A stretch of 64,000 nucleotides of DNA, taken from the NCBI RefSeq assembly GCF_027942865.1, contig NC_134516.1, positions 26,715,038-26,779,037 of the forward strand. The letters are read 5' to 3'. Below the pieces are notes generated by a model. The model made no database searches, was not told where the DNA came from, and saw only the letters and a program-made list of their open reading frames with translations. Shown one piece after another: positions 1-10,580 of the stretch (position 1 is its first letter; every line of letters starts with the position of its first letter). Made by a program: the position numbers and the translations under genes. The DNA is from Odontesthes bonariensis (lineage: Eukaryota > Chordata > Actinopteri > Atheriniformes > Atherinopsidae).

Positions 1-220
1 GGTTTCTCTATATGACAACGGACACAAAACTACACACAGGGAACAGAGGAGCTTGACAGACAGTTATCTGAGATTCCCATTTTCAGCTGCAGAGAACAAT
101 CACATCAGGGAAGTCAACGTGCAGGCTCAACAGCAGCCTCTCAAGCCAGCTCTCTGGTAAAAATAGGGGAAACGTATGGTTCCAGCACCTATATAACATA
201 TATTTGTCACAGGGACTGTG

Positions 221-340
221 GCTTACGGCCACACCGCCCTGAACACGCCCGATCTCGTCCGATCTCGGAAGCCAAGCAGGGTCGGGCCTGGTTAGTACTT
301 GGATGGGAGACCGCTTGGGAATACCAGGTGCTGTAAGCTT
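221..340 (+). rRNA. 5S rRNA, plus type (unit 1)
   Basis: Gene body equals the plus-type consensus. The flanks of this first unit are the most divergent in the window, with a net 4-bp difference near positions 50-75 and several spacer substitutions. Confidence 0.95.
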
Positions 341-636
341 TTTTCTCTTCTCTCTGTGGCCTGCATGTAACATCTGACCATCACCGTGTGCCACACAGAC
401 ACCAGGAAGTTAACCAGCTTGGGCTGCTGCTGATTGGTTGGCAGACACCTCTGTTTCTGTTTGGCTCTCAGTCTCCATCTTGCTGATCCTGGATCTGCTG
501 AGATGTCCCAGGCCATTGTTGGCTTTGATCCTCATACATTTAACTTTGTCCTCAGAAAGGACAAGTTCCAAAAAGTCAAACAGGGACTAGTTTTGCATTT
601 GACGTAGCCAAACTGCATGCGCCTGGAGAAGCCAAA

Positions 637-756
637 AGGCTTACAGCACCTGGTATTCCCAGGCGGTCTCCCATCCAAGTACTAACCAGGCCCGACTCTG
701 CTTGGCTTCTGAGATCTGACGAGATCAGGCGTGTTCAGGGTGGTGTGGCCGTAAGC
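637..756 (-). rRNA. 5S rRNA, minus type (unit 1)
   Basis: Minus-type consensus; TATA-like motif on the minus strand at 782-787. Confidence 0.92.
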
Positions 757-1085
757 CAGCAATGGAATCACAAACCAGCTCTTTATAGATTCTGAAACAG
801 AATCTGTTATTGTATTCCGACTTGTAAAATAGAACTATACTGTTTAGAGAAGACGCAGTTTATGAGCATGTCGTGGGATTGAGCTTCCCTGGTTTCTCTA
901 TATGACAACGGACACAAAACTACACACAGGGAACAGAGGCTTTTGACAGACACTAAGTTATCTGAGAGTCCCATTTTCAGCTGCAAAGAACAATCACATC
1001 AGGGAAGTCAACGTGCAGGCTCAACAGCAGCCTCTCAAGCCAGCTCTCTGGTAAAAATAGGGGAAACGTATGGTTCCAGCACCCA

Positions 1086-1090
1086 TATAA
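1086..1090 (+). promoter_or_regulatory. TATA-like motif upstream of plus-type 5S (representative)
   Basis: TATAA lies at -29 to -25 from the first base of the plus-type gene, within an AT-rich run. Many animal 5S genes have a TATA-like element near -30 that helps place TFIIIB. The motif recurs at the same offset before every plus gene. A C-to-T change just before it occurs in a few units (for example plus genes 221, 37946, 42416, 52133 and 57497) and leaves it intact. Confidence 0.6.
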
Positions 1091-1114
1091 CATATATTTG
1101 TCACAGGGACTGTG

Positions 1115-1234
1115 GCTTACGGCCACACCGCCCTGAACACGCCCGATCTCGTCCGATCTCGGAAGCCAAGCAGGGTCGGGCCTGGTTAGTACTTGGATGG
1201 GAGACCGCTTGGGAATACCAGGTGCTGTAAGCTT
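1115..1234 (+). rRNA. 5S rRNA, plus type (reference description)
   Basis: 5S rRNA is the small RNA of the large ribosomal subunit, bound by uL18/L5 and made by RNA polymerase III with TFIIIA. The 120 nt start GCTTACGGCC and end CTGTAAGCTT. The two ends pair as helix I. Internal promoter boxes are present: A box at about residues 50-64 (AGCCAAGCAGGGTCG) and C box at about 80-97 (containing GGATGGGAGACCG). Transcription should stop in the run of six T at residues 119-124. Against the minus-type gene of the same unit it has G16, C30, C40, G47, G60, T95 and T119. In the standard fold C30 pairs with G47, while G16-U62 and G81-U95 become wobble pairs. No member of this type is interrupted by a retroelement here. 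Whether it is oocyte or somatic type cannot be told from sequence alone. Confidence 0.96.
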
Positions 1235-1530
1235 TTTTCTCTTCTCTCTGCGGCCTGCATGTAACATCTGACCATCACCGTGTGCCACACAGACACCAGG
1301 AAGTTAACCAGCTTGGGCTGCTGCTGATTGGTTGGCAGACACCTCTGTTTCTGTTTGGCTCTCAGTCTCCATGTTGCTGATCCTGGATCTGCTGAGATGT
1401 CCCAGGCCATTGTTGGCTTTGATCCTCATACATTTAACTTTGTCCTCAGAAAGGACAAGTTCCAAAAAGTCAAACAGGGACTAGTTTTGCATTTGACGTA
1501 GCCAAACTGCATGCGCCTGGAGAAGCCAAA
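1235..1530. other. Intergenic spacer between convergent 5S 3' ends (representative)
   Basis: This 296-bp spacer separates the 3' ends of the plus and minus genes and recurs in every unit. It begins with the rest of the T-run and a CT-rich stretch. It includes a small inverted repeat (TTGTCCT at 1440-1446 and AGGACAA at 1452-1458, 5-nt loop). I see no coding potential: the 74-, 95- and 103-codon open frames crossing it exist only because the unit is repeated and run through the 5S genes. Confidence 0.8.
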
Positions 1531-1650
1531 AGGCTTACAGCACCTGGTATTCCCAGGCGGTCTCCCATCCAAGTACTAACCAGGCCCGACTCTGCTTGGC
1601 TTCTGAGATCTGACGAGATCAGGCGTGTTCAGGGTGGTGTGGCCGTAAGC
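1531..1650 (-). rRNA. 5S rRNA, minus type (reference description)
   Basis: This second 5S type lies opposite the plus gene of the same unit, with their 3' ends facing. On its own strand it is 120 nt, starts GCTTACGGCC and ends CTGTAAGCCT. Relative to the plus type it has A16, T30, A40, A47, A60, C95 and C119. U30-A47 replaces C30-G47, so helix III is kept. A16-U62 and G81-C95 are the usual pairs. A60 puts a C18-A60 mismatch in helix II and changes the A box to AGCCAAGCAGAGTCG. The terminator is only four T. A TATAAA motif precedes it. Conservation across all units and the compensatory pair argue that it is, or recently was, a working gene. Both LINE copies in the window are inserted in genes of this type. 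Confidence 0.93.
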
Positions 1651-2008
1651 CAGCAATGGAATCACAAACCAGCTCTTTATAGATTCTGAGACAGAATCTG
1701 TTATTGTATTCCGACTTGTAAAATAGAACTATACTGTTTAGAGAAGACGCAGTTTATGAGCATGTCGTGGGATTGAGCTTCCCTGGTTTCTCTATATGAC
1801 AACGGACACAAAACTACACACAGGGAACAGAGGCTTTTGACAGACACTAAGTTATCTGAGAGTCCCATTTTCAGCTGCAAAGAACAATCACATCAGGGAA
1901 GTCAACGTGCAGGCTCAACAGCAGCCTCTCAAGCCAGCTCTCTGGTAAAAATAGGGGAAACGTATGGTTCCAGCACCCATATAACATATATTTGTCACAG
2001 GGACTGTG
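1651..2008. other. Intergenic spacer between divergent 5S 5' ends (representative)
   Basis: This 358-bp spacer separates the 5' end of a minus gene from that of the next plus gene and recurs in every unit. It carries the upstream TATA-like motifs of both genes at its two ends, so it acts as the divergent promoter region. Common site variants are GAAACAG or GAGACAG near 1690 and CAGACAC or GAGACAC near 1841. No other gene is seen. Confidence 0.75.
1676..1681 (-). promoter_or_regulatory. TATA-like motif upstream of minus-type 5S (representative)
   Basis: TATAAA on the minus strand at -31 to -26 from the minus gene. The position mirrors the plus-gene motif although the surrounding spacer is unrelated. 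It recurs in every unit. Confidence 0.6.
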
Positions 2009-2128
2009 GCTTACGGCCACACCGCCCTGAACACGCCCGATCTCGTCCGATCTCGGAAGCCAAGCAGGGTCGGGCCTGGTTAGTACTTGGATGGGAGACC
2101 GCTTGGGAATACCAGGTGCTGTAAGCTT
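2009..2128 (+). rRNA. 5S rRNA, plus type (unit 3)
   Basis: Plus-type consensus. Confidence 0.95.
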
Positions 2129-2424
2129 TTTTCTCTTCTCTCTGCGGCCTGCATGTAACATCTGACCATCACCGTGTGCCACACAGACACCAGGAAGTTA
2201 ACCAGCTTGGGCTGCTGCTGATTGGTTGGCAGACACCTCTGTTTCTGTTTGGCTCTCAGTCTCCATGTTGCTGATCCTGGATCTGCTGAGATGTCCCAGG
2301 CCATTGTTGGCTTTGATCCTCATACATTTAACTTTGTCCTCAGAAAGGACAAGTTCCAAAAAGTCAAACAGGGACTAGTTTTGCATTTGACGTAGCCAAA
2401 CTGCATGCGCCTGGAGAAGCCAAA

Positions 2425-2534
2425 AGGCTTACAGCACCTGGTATTCCCAGGCGGTCTCCCATCCAAGTACTAACCAGGCCCGACTCTGCTTGGCTTCTGA
2501 GATCTGACGTGTTCAGGGTGGTGTGGCCGTAAGC
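2425..2534 (-). pseudogene. 5S rRNA, minus type with 10-bp deletion (unit 3)
   Basis: Minus-type gene of 110 nt lacking residues 27-36 (or 26-35; the break lies between two CG dinucleotides). The loss removes the 5' strand of helix III and part of loop C, so the RNA should not bind uL18/L5 normally. TATA motif, boxes and terminator remain. Confidence 0.9.
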
Positions 2535-2892
2535 CAGCAATGGAATCACAAACCAGCTCTTTATAGATTCTGAGACAGAATCTTTTATTGTATTCCGACT
2601 TGTAAAATAGAACTATACTGTTTAGAGAAGACGCAGTTTATGAGCATGTCGTGGGATTGAGCTTCCCTGGTTTCTCTATATGACAACGGACACAAAACTA
2701 CACACAGGGAACAGAGGCTTTTGACAGACACTAAGTTATCTGAGAGTCCCATTTTCAGCTGCAAAGAACAATCACATCAGGGAAGTCAACGTGCAGGCTC
2801 AACAGCAGCCTCTCAAGCCAGCTCTCTGGTAAAAATAGGGGAAACGTATGGTTCCAGCACCCATATAACATATATTTGTCACAGGGACTGTG

Positions 2893-3012
2893 GCTTACGG
2901 CCACACCGCCCTGAACACGCCCGATCTCGTCCGATCTCGGAAGCCAAGCAGGGTCGGGCCTGGTTAGTACTTGGATGGGAGACCGCTTGGGAATACCAGG
3001 TGCTGTAAGCTT
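2893..3012 (+). rRNA. 5S rRNA, plus type (unit 4)
   Basis: Plus-type consensus. Confidence 0.95.
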
Positions 3013-3308
3013 TTTTCTCTTCTCTCTGCGGCCTGCATGTAACATCTGACCATCACCGTGTGCCACACAGACACCAGGAAGTTAACCAGCTTGGGCTGCT
3101 GCTGATTGGTTGGCAGACACCTCTGTTTCTGTTTGGCTCTCAGTCTCCATGTTGCTGATCCTGGATCTGCTGAGATGTCCCAGGCCATTGTTGGCTTTGA
3201 TCCTCATACATTTAACTTTGTCCTCAGAAAGGACAAGTTCCAAAAAGTCAAACAGGGACTAGTTTTGCATTTGACGTAGCCAAACTGCATGCGCCTGGAG
3301 AAGCCAAA

Positions 3309-3428
3309 AGGCTTACAGCACCTGGTATTCCCAGGCGGTCTCCCATCCAAGTACTAACCAGGCCCGACTCTGCTTGGCTTCTGAGATCTGACGAGATCAG
3401 GCGTGTTCAGGGTGGTGTGGCCGTAAGC
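3309..3428 (-). rRNA. 5S rRNA, minus type (unit 4)
   Basis: Minus-type consensus. Confidence 0.92.
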
Positions 3429-3786
3429 CAGCAATGGAATCACAAACCAGCTCTTTATAGATTCTGAGACAGAATCTGTTATTGTATTCCGACTTGTAAA
3501 ATAGAACTATACTGTTTAGAGAAGACGCAGTTTATGAGCATGTCGTGGGATTGAGCTTCCCTGGTTTCTCTATATGACAACGGACACAAAACTACACACA
3601 GGGAACAGAGGCTTTTGACAGACACTAAGTTATCTGAGAGTCCCATTTTCAGCTGCAAAGAACAATCACATCAGGGAAGTCAACGTGCAGGCTCAACAGC
3701 AGCCTCTCAAGCCAGCTCTCTGGTAAAAATAGGGGAAACGTATGGTTCCAGCACCCATATAACATATATTTGTCACAGGGACTGTG

Positions 3787-3906
3787 GCTTACGGCCACAC
3801 CGCCCTGAACACGCCCGATCTCGTCCGATCTCGGAAGCCAAGCAGGGTCGGGCCTGGTTAGTACTTGGATGGGAGACCGCTTGGGAATACCAGGTGCTGT
3901 AAGCTT
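3787..3906 (+). rRNA. 5S rRNA, plus type (unit 5)
   Basis: Plus-type consensus. Confidence 0.95.
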
Positions 3907-4202
3907 TTTTCTCTTCTCTCTGCGGCCTGCATGTAACATCTGACCATCACCGTGTGCCACACAGACACCAGGAAGTTAACCAGCTTGGGCTGCTGCTGAT
4001 TGGTTGGCAGACACCTCTGTTTCTGTTTGGCTCTCAGTCTCCATGTTGCTGATCCTGGATCTGCTGAGATGTCCCAGGCCATTGTTGGCTTTGATCCTCA
4101 TACATTTAACTTTGTCCTCAGAAAGGACAAGTTCCAAAAAGTCAAACAGGGACTAGTTTTGCATTTGACGTAGCCAAACTGCATGCGCCTGGAGAAGCCA
4201 AA

Positions 4203-4322
4203 AGGCTTACAGCACCTGGTATTCCCAGGCGGTCTCCCATCCAAGTACTAACCAGGCCCGACTCTGCTTGGCTTCTGAGATCTGACGAGATCAGGCGTGT
4301 TCAGGGTGGTGTGGCCGTAAGC
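4203..4322 (-). rRNA. 5S rRNA, minus type (unit 5)
   Basis: Minus-type consensus. Confidence 0.92.
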
Positions 4323-4680
4323 CAGCAATGGAATCACAAACCAGCTCTTTATAGATTCTGAGACAGAATCTGTTATTGTATTCCGACTTGTAAAATAGAA
4401 CTATACTGTTTAGAGAAGACGCAGTTTATGAGCATGTCGTGGGATTGAGCTTCCCTGGTTTCTCTATATGACAACGGACACAAAACTACACACAGGGAAC
4501 AGAGGCTTTTGACAGACACTAAGTTATCTGAGAGTCCCATTTTCAGCTGCAAAGAACAATCACATCAGGGAAGTCAACGTGCAGGCTCAACAGCAGCCTC
4601 TCAAGCCAGCTCTCTGGTAAAAATAGGGGAAACGTATGGTTCCAGCACCCATATAACATATATTTGTCACAGGGAATGTG

Positions 4681-4800
4681 GCTTACGGCCACACCGCCCT
4701 GAACACGCCCGATCTCGTCCGATCTCGGAAGCCAAGCAGGGTCGGGCCTGGTTAGTACTTGGATGGGAGACCGCTTGGGAATACCAGGTGCTGTAAGCTT
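4681..4800 (+). rRNA. 5S rRNA, plus type (unit 6)
   Basis: Gene consensus; private C-to-A change at -5. Confidence 0.95.
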
Positions 4801-5096
4801 TTTTCTCTTCTCTCTGCGGCCTGCATGTAACATCTGACCATCACCGTGTGCCACACAGACACCAGGAAGTTAACCAGCTTGGGCTGCTGCTGATTGGTTG
4901 GCAGACACCTCTGTTTCTGTTTGGCTCTCAGTCTCCATGTTGCTGATCCTGGATCTGCTGAGATGTCCCAGGCCATTGTTGGCTTTGATCCTCATACATT
5001 TAACTTTGTCCTCAGAAAGGACAAGTTCCAAAAAGTCAAACAGGGACTAGTTTTGCATTTGACGTAGCCAAACTGCATGCGCCTGGAGAAGCCAAA

Positions 5097-5216
5097 AGGC
5101 TTACAGCACCTGGTATTCCCAGGCGGTCTCCCATCCAAGTACTAACCAGGCCCGACTCTGCTTGGCTTCTGAGATCTGACGAGATCAGGCGTGTTCAGGG
5201 TGGTGTGGCCGTAAGC
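5097..5216 (-). rRNA. 5S rRNA, minus type (unit 6)
   Basis: Minus-type consensus; one private base in the upstream spacer near 5224. Confidence 0.92.
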
Positions 5217-5574
5217 CAGCAATCGAATCACAAACCAGCTCTTTATAGATTCTGAGACAGAATCTGTTATTGTATTCCGACTTGTAAAATAGAACTATAC
5301 TGTTTAGAGAAGACGCAGTTTATGAGCATGTCGTGGGATTGAGCTTCCCTGGTTTCTCTATATGACAACGGACACAAAACTACACACAGGGAACAGAGGC
5401 TTTTGACAGACACTAAGTTATCTGAGAGTCCCATTTTCAGCTGCAAAGAACAATCACATCAGGGAAGTCAACGTGCAGGCTCAACAGCAGCCTCTCAAGC
5501 CAGCTCTCTGGTAAAAATAGGGGAAACGTATGGTTCCAGCACCCATATAACATATATTTGTCACAGGGACTGTG

Positions 5575-5694
5575 GCTTACGGCCACACCGCCCTGAACAC
5601 GCCCGATCTCGTCCGATCTCGGAAGCCAAGCAGGGTCGGGCCTGGTTAGTACTTGGATGGGAGACCGCTTGGGAATACCAGGTGCTGTAAGCTT
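5575..5694 (+). rRNA. 5S rRNA, plus type (unit 7)
   Basis: Plus-type consensus. Confidence 0.95.
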
Positions 5695-5990
5695 TTTTCT
5701 CTTCTCTCTGCGGCCTGCATGTAACATCTGACCATCACCGTGTGCCACACAGACACCAGGAAGTTAACCAGCTTGGGCTGCTGCTGATTGGTTGGCAGAC
5801 ACCTCTGTTTCTGTTTGGCTCTCAGTCTCCATGTTGCTGATCCTGGATCTGCTGAGATGTCCCAGGCCATTGTTGGCTTTGATCCTCATACATTTAACTT
5901 TGTCCTCAGAAAGGACAAGTTCCAAAAAGTCAAACAGGGACTAGTTTTGCATTTGACGTAGCCAAACTGCATGCGCCTGGAGAAGCCAAA

Positions 5991-6110
5991 AGGCTTACAG
6001 CACCTGGTATTCCCAGGCGGTCTCCCATCCAAGTACTAACCAGGCCCGACTCTGCTTGGCTTCTGAGATCTGACGAGATCAGGCGTGTTCAGGGTGGTGT
6101 GGCCGTAAGC
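5991..6110 (-). rRNA. 5S rRNA, minus type (unit 7)
   Basis: Minus-type consensus. Confidence 0.92.
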
Positions 6111-6468
6111 CAGCAATGGAATCACAAACCAGCTCTTTATAGATTCTGAAACAGAATCTGTTATTGTATTCCGACTTGTAAAATAGAACTATACTGTTTA
6201 GAGAAGACGCAGTTTATGAGCATGTCGTGGGATTGAGCTTCCCTGGTTTCTCTATATGACAACGGACACAAAACTACACACAGGGAACAGAGGCTTTTGA
6301 GAGACACTAAGTTATCTGAGAGTCCCATTTTCAGCTGCAAAGAACAATCACATCAGGGAAGTCAACGTGCAGGCTCAACAGCAGCCTCTCAAGCCAGCTC
6401 TCTGGTAAAAATAGGGGAAACGTATGGTTCCAGCACCCATATAACATATATTTGTCACAGGGACTGTG

Positions 6469-6588
6469 GCTTACGGCCACACCGCCCTGAACACGCCCGA
6501 TCTCGTCCGATCTCGGAAGCCAAGCAGGGTCGGGCCTGGTTAGTACTTGGATGGGAGACCGCTTGGGAATACCAGGTGCTGTAAGCTT
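6469..6588 (+). rRNA. 5S rRNA, plus type (unit 8)
   Basis: Plus-type consensus; upstream spacer has the GAGACAC variant. Confidence 0.95.
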
Positions 6589-6884
6589 TTTTCTCTTCTC
6601 TCTGCGGCCTGCATGTAACATCTGACCATCACCGTGTGCCACACAGACACCAGGAAGTTAACCAGCTTGGGCTGCTGCTGATTGGTTGGCAGACACCTCT
6701 GTTTCTGTTTGGCTCTCAGTCTCCATGTTGCTGATCCTGGATCTGCTGAGATGTCCCAGGCCATTGTTGGCTTTGATCCTCATACATTTAACTTTGTCCT
6801 CAGAAAGGACAAGTTCCAAAAAGTCAAACAGGGACTAGTTTTGCATTTGACGTAGCCAAACTGCATGCGCCTGGAGAAGCCAAA

Positions 6885-7004
6885 AGGCTTACAGCACCTG
6901 GTATTCCCAGGCGGTCTCCCATCCAAGTACTAACCAGGCCCGACTCTGCTTGGCTTCTGAGATCTGACGAGATCAGGCGTGTTCAGGGTGGTGTGGCCGT
7001 AAGC
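6885..7004 (-). rRNA. 5S rRNA, minus type (unit 8)
   Basis: Minus-type consensus. Confidence 0.92.
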
Positions 7005-7362
7005 CAGCAATGGAATCACAAACCAGCTCTTTATAGATTCTGAAACAGAATCTGTTATTGTATTCCGACTTGTAAAATAGAACTATACTGTTTAGAGAAG
7101 ACGCAGTTTATGAGCATGTCGTGGGATTGAGCTTCCCTGGTTTCTCTATATGACAACGGACACAAAACTACACACAGGGAACAGAGGCTTTTGAGAGACA
7201 CTAAGTTATCTGAGAGTCCCATTTTCAGCTGCAAAGAACAATCACATCAGGGAAGTCAACGTGCAGGCTCAACAGCAGCCTCTCAAGCCAGCTCTCTGGT
7301 AAAAATAGGGGAAACGTATGGTTCCAGCACCCATATAACATATATTTGTCACAGGGACTGTG

Positions 7363-7482
7363 GCTTACGGCCACACCGCCCTGAACACGCCCGATCTCGT
7401 CCGATCTCGGAAGCCAAGCAGGGTCGGGCCTGGTTAGTACTTGGATGGGAGACCGCTTGGGAATACCAGGTGCTGTAAGCTT
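7363..7482 (+). rRNA. 5S rRNA, plus type (unit 9)
   Basis: Plus-type consensus; GAGACAC spacer variant upstream. Confidence 0.95.
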
Positions 7483-7778
7483 TTTTCTCTTCTCTCTGCG
7501 GCCTGCATGTAACATCTGACCATCACCGTGTGCCACACAGACACCAGGAAGTTAACCAGCTTGGGCTGCTGCTGATTGGTTGGCAGACACCTCTGTTTCT
7601 GTTTGGCTCTCAGTCTCCATGTTGCTGATCCTGGATCTGCTGAGATGTCCCAGGCCATTGTTGGCTTTGATCCTCATACATTTAACTTTGTCCTCAGAAA
7701 GGACAAGTTCCAAAAAGTCAAACAGGGACTAGTTTTGCATTTGACGTAGCCAAACTGCATGCGCCTGGAGAAGCCAAA

Positions 7779-7898
7779 AGGCTTACAGCACCTGGTATTC
7801 CCAGGCGGTCTCCCATCCAAGTACTAACCAGGCCCGACTCTGCTTGGCTTCTGAGATCTGACGAGATCAGGCGTGTTCAGGGTGGTGTGGCCGTAAGC
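7779..7898 (-). rRNA. 5S rRNA, minus type (unit 9)
   Basis: Minus-type consensus. Confidence 0.92.
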
Positions 7899-8256
7899 CA
7901 GCAATGGAATCACAAACCAGCTCTTTATAGATTCTGAGACAGAATCTGTTATTGTATTCCGACTTGTAAAATAGAACTATACTGTTTAGAGAAGACGCAG
8001 TTTATGAGCATGTCGTGGGATTGAGCTTCCCTGGTTTCTCTATATGACAACGGACACAAAACTACACACAGGGAACAGAGGCTTTTGACAGACACTAAGT
8101 TATCTGAGAGTCCCATTTTCAGCTGCAAAGAACAATCACATCAGGGAAGTCAACGTGCAGGCTCAACAGCAGCCTCTCAAGCCAGCTCTCTGGTAAAAAT
8201 AGGGGAAACGTATGGTTCCAGCACCCATATAACATATATTTGTCACAGGGACTGTG

Positions 8257-8376
8257 GCTTACGGCCACACCGCCCTGAACACGCCCGATCTCGTCCGATC
8301 TCGGAAGCCAAGCAGGGTCGGGCCTGGTTAGTACTTGGATGGGAGACCGCTTGGGAATACCAGGTGCTGTAAGCTT
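8257..8376 (+). rRNA. 5S rRNA, plus type (unit 10)
   Basis: Plus-type consensus. Confidence 0.95.
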
Positions 8377-8672
8377 TTTTCTCTTCTCTCTGCGGCCTGC
8401 ATGTAACATCTGACCATCACCGTGTGCCACACAGACACCAGGAAGTTAACCAGCTTGGGCTGCTGCTGATTGGTTGGCAGACACCTCTGTTTCTGTTTGG
8501 CTCTCAGTCTCCATGTTGCTGATCCTGGATCTGCTGAGATGTCCCAGGCCATTGTTGGCTTTGATCCTCATACATTTAACTTTGTCCTCAGAAAGGACAA
8601 GTTCCAAAAAGTCAAACAGGGACTAGTTTTGCATTTGACGTAGCCAAACTGCATGCGCCTGGAGAAGCCAAA

Positions 8673-8792
8673 AGGCTTACAGCACCTGGTATTCCCAGGC
8701 GGTCTCCCATCCAAGTACTAACCAGGCCCGACTCTGCTTGGCTTCTGAGATCTGACGAGATCAGGCGTGTTCAGGGTGGTGTGGCCGTAAGC
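8673..8792 (-). rRNA. 5S rRNA, minus type (unit 10)
   Basis: Minus-type consensus. Confidence 0.92.
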
Positions 8793-9150
8793 CAGCAATG
8801 GAATCACAAACCAGCTCTTTATAGATTCTGAGACAGAATCTGTTATTGTATTCCGACTTGTAAAATAGAACTATACTGTTTAGAGAAGACGCAGTTTATG
8901 AGCATGTCGTGGGATTGAGCTTCCCTGGTTTCTCTATATGACAACGGACACAAAACTACACACAGGGAACAGAGGCTTTTGACAGACACTAAGTTATCTG
9001 AGAGTCCCATTTTCAGCTGCAAAGAACAATCACATCAGGGAAGTCAACGTGCAGGCTCAACAGCAGCCTCTCAAGCCAGCTCTCTGGTAAAAATAGGGGA
9101 AACGTATGGTTCCAGCACCCATATAACATATATTTGTCACAGGGACTGTG

Positions 9151-9270
9151 GCTTACGGCCACACCGCCCTGAACACGCCCGATCTCGTCCGATCTCGGAA
9201 GCCAAGCAGGGTCGGGCCTGGTTAGTACTTGGATGGGAGACCGCTTGGGAATACCAGGTGCTGTAAGCTT
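9151..9270 (+). rRNA. 5S rRNA, plus type (unit 11)
   Basis: Plus-type consensus. Confidence 0.95.
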
Positions 9271-9566
9271 TTTTCTCTTCTCTCTGCGGCCTGCATGTAA
9301 CATCTGACCATCACCGTGTGCCACACAGACACCAGGAAGTTAACCAGCTTGGGCTGCTGCTGATTGGTTGGCAGACACCTCTGTTTCTGTTTGGCTCTCA
9401 GTCTCCATGTTGCTGATCCTGGATCTGCTGAGATGTCCCAGGCCATTGTTGGCTTTGATCCTCATACATTTAACTTTGTCCTCAGAAAGGACAAGTTCCA
9501 AAAAGTCAAACAGGGACTAGTTTTGCATTTGACGTAGCCAAACTGCATGCGCCTGGAGAAGCCAAA

Positions 9567-9686
9567 AGGCTTACAGCACCTGGTATTCCCAGGCGGTCTC
9601 CCATCCAAGTACTAACCAGGCCCGACTCTGCTTGGCTTCTGAGATCTGACGAGATCAGGCGTGTTCAGGGTGGTGTGGCCGTAAGC
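9567..9686 (-). rRNA. 5S rRNA, minus type (unit 11)
   Basis: Minus-type consensus. Confidence 0.92.
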
Positions 9687-10044
9687 CAGCAATGGAATCA
9701 CAAACCAGCTCTTTATAGATTCTGAGACAGAATCTGTTATTGTATTCCGACTTGTAAAATAGAACTATACTGTTTAGAGAAGACGCAGTTTATGAGCATG
9801 TCGTGGGATTGAGCTTCCCTGGTTTCTCTATATGACAACGGACACAAAACTACACACAGGGAACAGAGGCTTTTGACAGACACTAAGTTATCTGAGAGTC
9901 CCATTTTCAGCTGCAAAGAACAATCACATCAGGGAAGTCAACGTGCAGGCTCAACAGCAGCCTCTCAAGCCAGCTCTCTGGTAAAAATAGGGGAAACGTA
10001 TGGTTCCAGCACCCATATAACATATATTTGTCACAGGGACTGTG

Positions 10045-10164
10045 GCTTACGGCCACACCGCCCTGAACACGCCCGATCTCGTCCGATCTCGGAAGCCAAG
10101 CAGGGTCGGGCCTGGTTAGTACTTGGATGGGAGACCGCTTGGGAATACCAGGTGCTGTAAGCTT
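10045..10164 (+). rRNA. 5S rRNA, plus type (unit 12)
   Basis: Plus-type consensus. Confidence 0.95.
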
Positions 10165-10460
10165 TTTTCTCTTCTCTCTGCGGCCTGCATGTAACATCTG
10201 ACCATCACCGTGTGCCACACAGACACCAGGAAGTTAACCAGCTTGGGCTGCTGCTGATTGGTTGGCAGACACCTCTGTTTCTGTTTGGCTCTCAGTCTCC
10301 ATGTTGCTGATCCTGGATCTGCTGAGATGTCCCAGGCCATTGTTGGCTTTGATCCTCATACATTTAACTTTGTCCTCAGAAAGGACAAGTTCCAAAAAGT
10401 CAAACAGGGACTAGTTTTGCATTTGACGTAGCCAAACTGCATGCGCCTGGAGAAGCCAAA

Positions 10461-10580
10461 AGGCTTACAGCACCTGGTATTCCCAGGCGGTCTCCCATCC
10501 AAGTACTAACCAGGCCCGACTCTGCTTGGCTTCTGAGATCTGACGAGATCAGGCGTGTTCAGGGTGGTGTGGCCGTAAGC
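10461..10580 (-). rRNA. 5S rRNA, minus type (unit 12)
   Basis: Minus-type consensus. Confidence 0.92.

Noticed and set aside
943-1230. Recurrent 95-codon plus-strand open frame in nearly every unit
   Set aside because: It runs from the spacer through the plus-type 5S gene and recurs only because the unit is repeated; no coding signature or known family.
977-1288. Recurrent 103-codon minus-strand open frame
   Set aside because: It is antisense to the plus-type 5S gene; conservation is explained by the rRNA gene and by array homogenisation.
1186-1410. Recurrent 74-codon minus-strand open frame
   Set aside because: It lies mostly in spacer and starts in the 5S gene; a repeat artefact.
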